Under the pieces are notes generated by a model that made no database searches, was not told the DNA's origin, and saw only the letters and a program-made list of their open reading frames with translations. Source: Bradyrhizobium sp. CCBAU 53351 (lineage in GTDB: Bacteria; Pseudomonadota; Alphaproteobacteria; Rhizobiales; Xanthobacteraceae). Taken from it: a DNA stretch of 64,000 bases. Both the position numbers and the translations under genes were made by a program. The stretch covers positions 2,879,501-2,943,500 of the forward strand of contig NZ_CP030059.1 in NCBI RefSeq assembly GCF_015291745.1. The letters are read 5' to 3'. How positions within the stretch are numbered: position 1 is the stretch's first letter; each line of letters starts with the position of its first letter. This document shows positions 62,172-64,000 of the stretch, piece by piece.

Positions 62172-64000
62172 ATGGCCTTTTACGTCGTACAGTTTCTGAC
62201 CGGTCTCGCCAGCGCGGCGTCGCTGTTCCTGGTGGCCTCGGGTCTGTCGATCATCTTCGGCGTGACGCGGATCGTGAATTTTGCGCATGGCGCCTTTTAC
62301 ATGATCGGCGCCTACATCGCCTTCACGCTGACCGAGCGCCTGTCGGGCGCGTTCGGCTTCTGGGGCAGCATCGTGCTGGCCGCGCTGGCCGTGGCGCTGA
62401 TCGGCGTGCTGGTCGAGATGGTGCTGCTGCGCCGCATCTATCACGCACCAGAACTGTTCCAGCTGCTCGCGACCTTCGGCCTGACCTTGATGGTCGAGGA
62501 CCTCGTGGTGCTGATCTGGGGTCCGGACGATCTCGTCGGCCGCCGCGCACCGGGCTTCAAGGGCGCGGTGGATTTCTTCGGCCAGAACATCCCGAGCTAC
62601 GACCTGTTCCTGATCGTGCTCGGGCCCGTCGTGCTCGGCATTCTCTGGCTGCTGTTCCAGCGCACGCGATGGGGCGTGCTGGTGCGCGCGGCGACGCAGG
62701 ACCGCGACATGGTCGCGGCGCTCGGCGTCAATCAGAAATGGCTGTTCACGTCGGTGTTTGCGGTCGGCGTCTTCCTCGCCGCGCTCGGCGGTGCGTTGCA
62801 GATCCCGCGCGATGCCGTCCATCACGCCATGGATCTGCGCATCATCGTCGAGGTCTTCGTCGTCGTCGTGATCGGCGGCCTCGGCAGCATCATCGGGGCT
62901 TTCGTCGCAGCGGTGCTGGTCTCCGAACTCAATGCTTTCGGCATCCTGATCTTTCCGAAGATCTCCATCATCCTGGTCTTCCTGGTGATGGCGGTGGTGT
63001 TGATCGTGCGGCCCTGGGGACTGTTCGGCAAGCCGGAGGCTGCCGCGCGCAAGACGCCGGGCCTTACCGTCAATCCGTGGCGGCCGTTGACGTCGAACGA
63101 GCGGCTCGCGGCGCTGGCAGCTCTCGTCGTCGCGGCGATGTTGCCGCTGTTCGCCGGCAATTATGCGCTGACCGTCGGCTCGGAGATCGCGATCTTCGTC
63201 ATCTTTGCCGTCAGCCTGCACTTCCTGATGTCGGTCGGCGGGCTCGCGTCGTTTGGCCATGCCGCTTATTTCGGCCTTGGCGCCTATGGCATCGCCTTCC
63301 TCGCCAAGATGGCGGGGCTGCCGATGATCGTCTGCCTGCTGCTCGGGCCGCTGCTCGGCTGCATGGGCGCGGCCGTGTTCGGCTTCTTCGCCGTGCAGCT
63401 CTCCGGCGTCTATTTCGCGATGCTGACGCTGGCCTTCGCACAGATCGTCTGGTCGATCGCGTTCCAGTGGGTCAGCGTCACCGGCGGTGACAACGGCATA
63501 TTGGGCGTCTGGCCCTCGAGCTGGGCCGCGAGCCCGTCGCATTTCTATTGGCTTTCGCTCGGCGTCGCCGCGCTCGTCACCATCGCGCTCCGGGCCATGG
63601 TGTTCTCGCCATTCGGCTACGCGCTTCGCGCCACGCGCGACTCGCTTCTGCGCAGCGAAGCGGTCGGCATCAACGCCAAACGCATTCAGTGGACGGCCTT
63701 CGTGATCGCGGGCACCACCGCCGGTATCGGCGGCGCGCTGTTCGCGTATCTCAAGGGCAGCGTCTTCCCCGACAATCTCGGCATCTCGCTCTCGGTCGAT
63801 GCGCTCGTCATGGTGCTGCTCGGCGGCGTCGAGACGGTGTCGGGCGCGGTGATCGGCGCCATCGTCTACAAGGCGCTCAACATCTGGCTGGTCAGCCAGA
63901 CCGATCTGTCAAAACTCGTGCTCGGCGGCTTCATCGTATTGATCGTTGTCGTCTTCCCCAAGGGCATCGTCGGCATGCTGGAGATGCTGGCGCAGCGCCG
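62172..64000 (+). CDS. Fused LivH-LivM-type ABC permease (partial, runs off the right edge)
   Basis: The frame is open from the ATG at 62172 for at least 609 codons and continues past the window. The first 290 residues are a LivH-type permease (SGLSIIFGVTRIVNFAHGAFYMIG near residue 23). From about residue 300 a LivM-type permease begins (VIFAVSLHFLMSVGGLASFGHAAYFGLGAYG), with no stop between. Thus the two inner-membrane permeases of the Liv-type transporter are one chain. It follows the binding protein, so the ATPase genes should be downstream, outside the window. Confidence 0.85.
   Translation, partial: MAFYVVQFLTGLASAASLFLVASGLSIIFGVTRIVNFAHGAFYMIGAYIAFTLTERLSGAFGFWGSIVLAALAVALIGVLVEMVLLRRIYHAPELFQLLATFGLTLMVEDLVVLIWGPDDLVGRRAPGFKGAVDFFGQNIPSYDLFLIVLGPVVLGILWLLFQRTRWGVLVRAATQDRDMVAALGVNQKWLFTSVFAVGVFLAALGGALQIPRDAVHHAMDLRIIVEVFVVVVIGGLGSIIGAFVAAVLVSELNAFGILIFPKISIILVFLVMAVVLIVRPWGLFGKPEAAARKTPGLTVNPWRPLTSNERLAALAALVVAAMLPLFAGNYALTVGSEIAIFVIFAVSLHFLMSVGGLASFGHAAYFGLGAYGIAFLAKMAGLPMIVCLLLGPLLGCMGAAVFGFFAVQLSGVYFAMLTLAFAQIVWSIAFQWVSVTGGDNGILGVWPSSWAASPSHFYWLSLGVAALVTIALRAMVFSPFGYALRATRDSLLRSEAVGINAKRIQWTAFVIAGTTAGIGGALFAYLKGSVFPDNLGISLSVDALVMVLLGGVETVSGAVIGAIVYKALNIWLVSQTDLSKLVLGGFIVLIVVVFPKGIVGMLEMLAQR

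Noticed and set aside
62121..63542. A 473-codon minus-strand frame
   Set aside because: It is antisense to the fused permease, whose translation matches LivH and LivM throughout.
52136..64000. Mobile island carrying the nic-like locus
   Set aside because: No integrase, transposase, tRNA or direct-repeat boundary was seen, and base composition looks like the rest apart from the short AT-rich operator region.

Overview
The window is a high-GC, gene-dense alphaproteobacterial chromosome segment and most resembles Bradyrhizobium. The reasons are the CVIRGC-type glutathione reductase, the class II DAHP synthase, the AcpXL/LpxXL very-long-chain lipid A cluster, tandem Kup transporters, and palindromic intergenic repeats of the kind seen in Bradyrhizobium and Rhodopseudomonas. 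This assignment comes from recognising families, not from a database search. I see no rRNA, tRNA, transposase, prophage or CRISPR array.

Layout. 1-10.9 kb: start of a lipoprotein, gph, then rpiA-DUF2059-gor, a cupin protein, a class II amidotransferase/GCS2 ligase pair, and a TerB-TerC-YqhA membrane operon ending in a clear terminator. 11-24.2 kb: an alpha/beta hydrolase, aroG-dgkA-nadE, a DUF2865 secreted protein, cysS followed by a 37-residue membrane peptide, GNAT and cimA, a LysR/azoR divergent pair and a LOG protein. 24.4-29.3 kb: an Atm1-type ABC exporter, psd-pssA, an RraA-like protein and a small membrane protein. 29.5-38.4 kb: a MotA/MotB-type stator pair, two tandem kup genes, a rhodanese, an aminotransferase and a solitary PotF-like binding protein.

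38.4-42.6 kb, minus strand: acpXL-fabZ-fabF2-fabF1-lpxXL, which builds and attaches the very-long-chain hydroxy fatty acid of rhizobial lipid A. FabF2 lacks the ketosynthase cysteine and one histidine, so FabF1/FabF2 look like a KS/chain-length-factor pair. 42.8-52.1 kb is more accessory: a ParB-like protein, a probable frameshifted membrane gene, several tiny genes, a P-type ATPase with a translationally coupled small membrane protein, MgtC, and a HerA-like ATPase.

52.4-64 kb is the most striking part. A NicAB-like nicotinate dehydrogenase (2Fe-2S subunit plus a molybdopterin/tri-heme cytochrome c fusion) diverges from an operon encoding a 6-hydroxynicotinate reductase-like Fe-S protein, an UPF0280 protein, an amino-acid-synthesis-family protein and a Liv-type ABC transporter whose two permeases are fused into one chain that runs off the window. 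Two copies of the palindrome TTYGTAYACRAA sit in front of the two divergent units. Together they suggest a reductive nicotinate (or related N-heterocycle) uptake and catabolism locus controlled by one regulator that is not encoded in the window. A neighbouring extradiol dioxygenase gene has its own perfect palindrome upstream.
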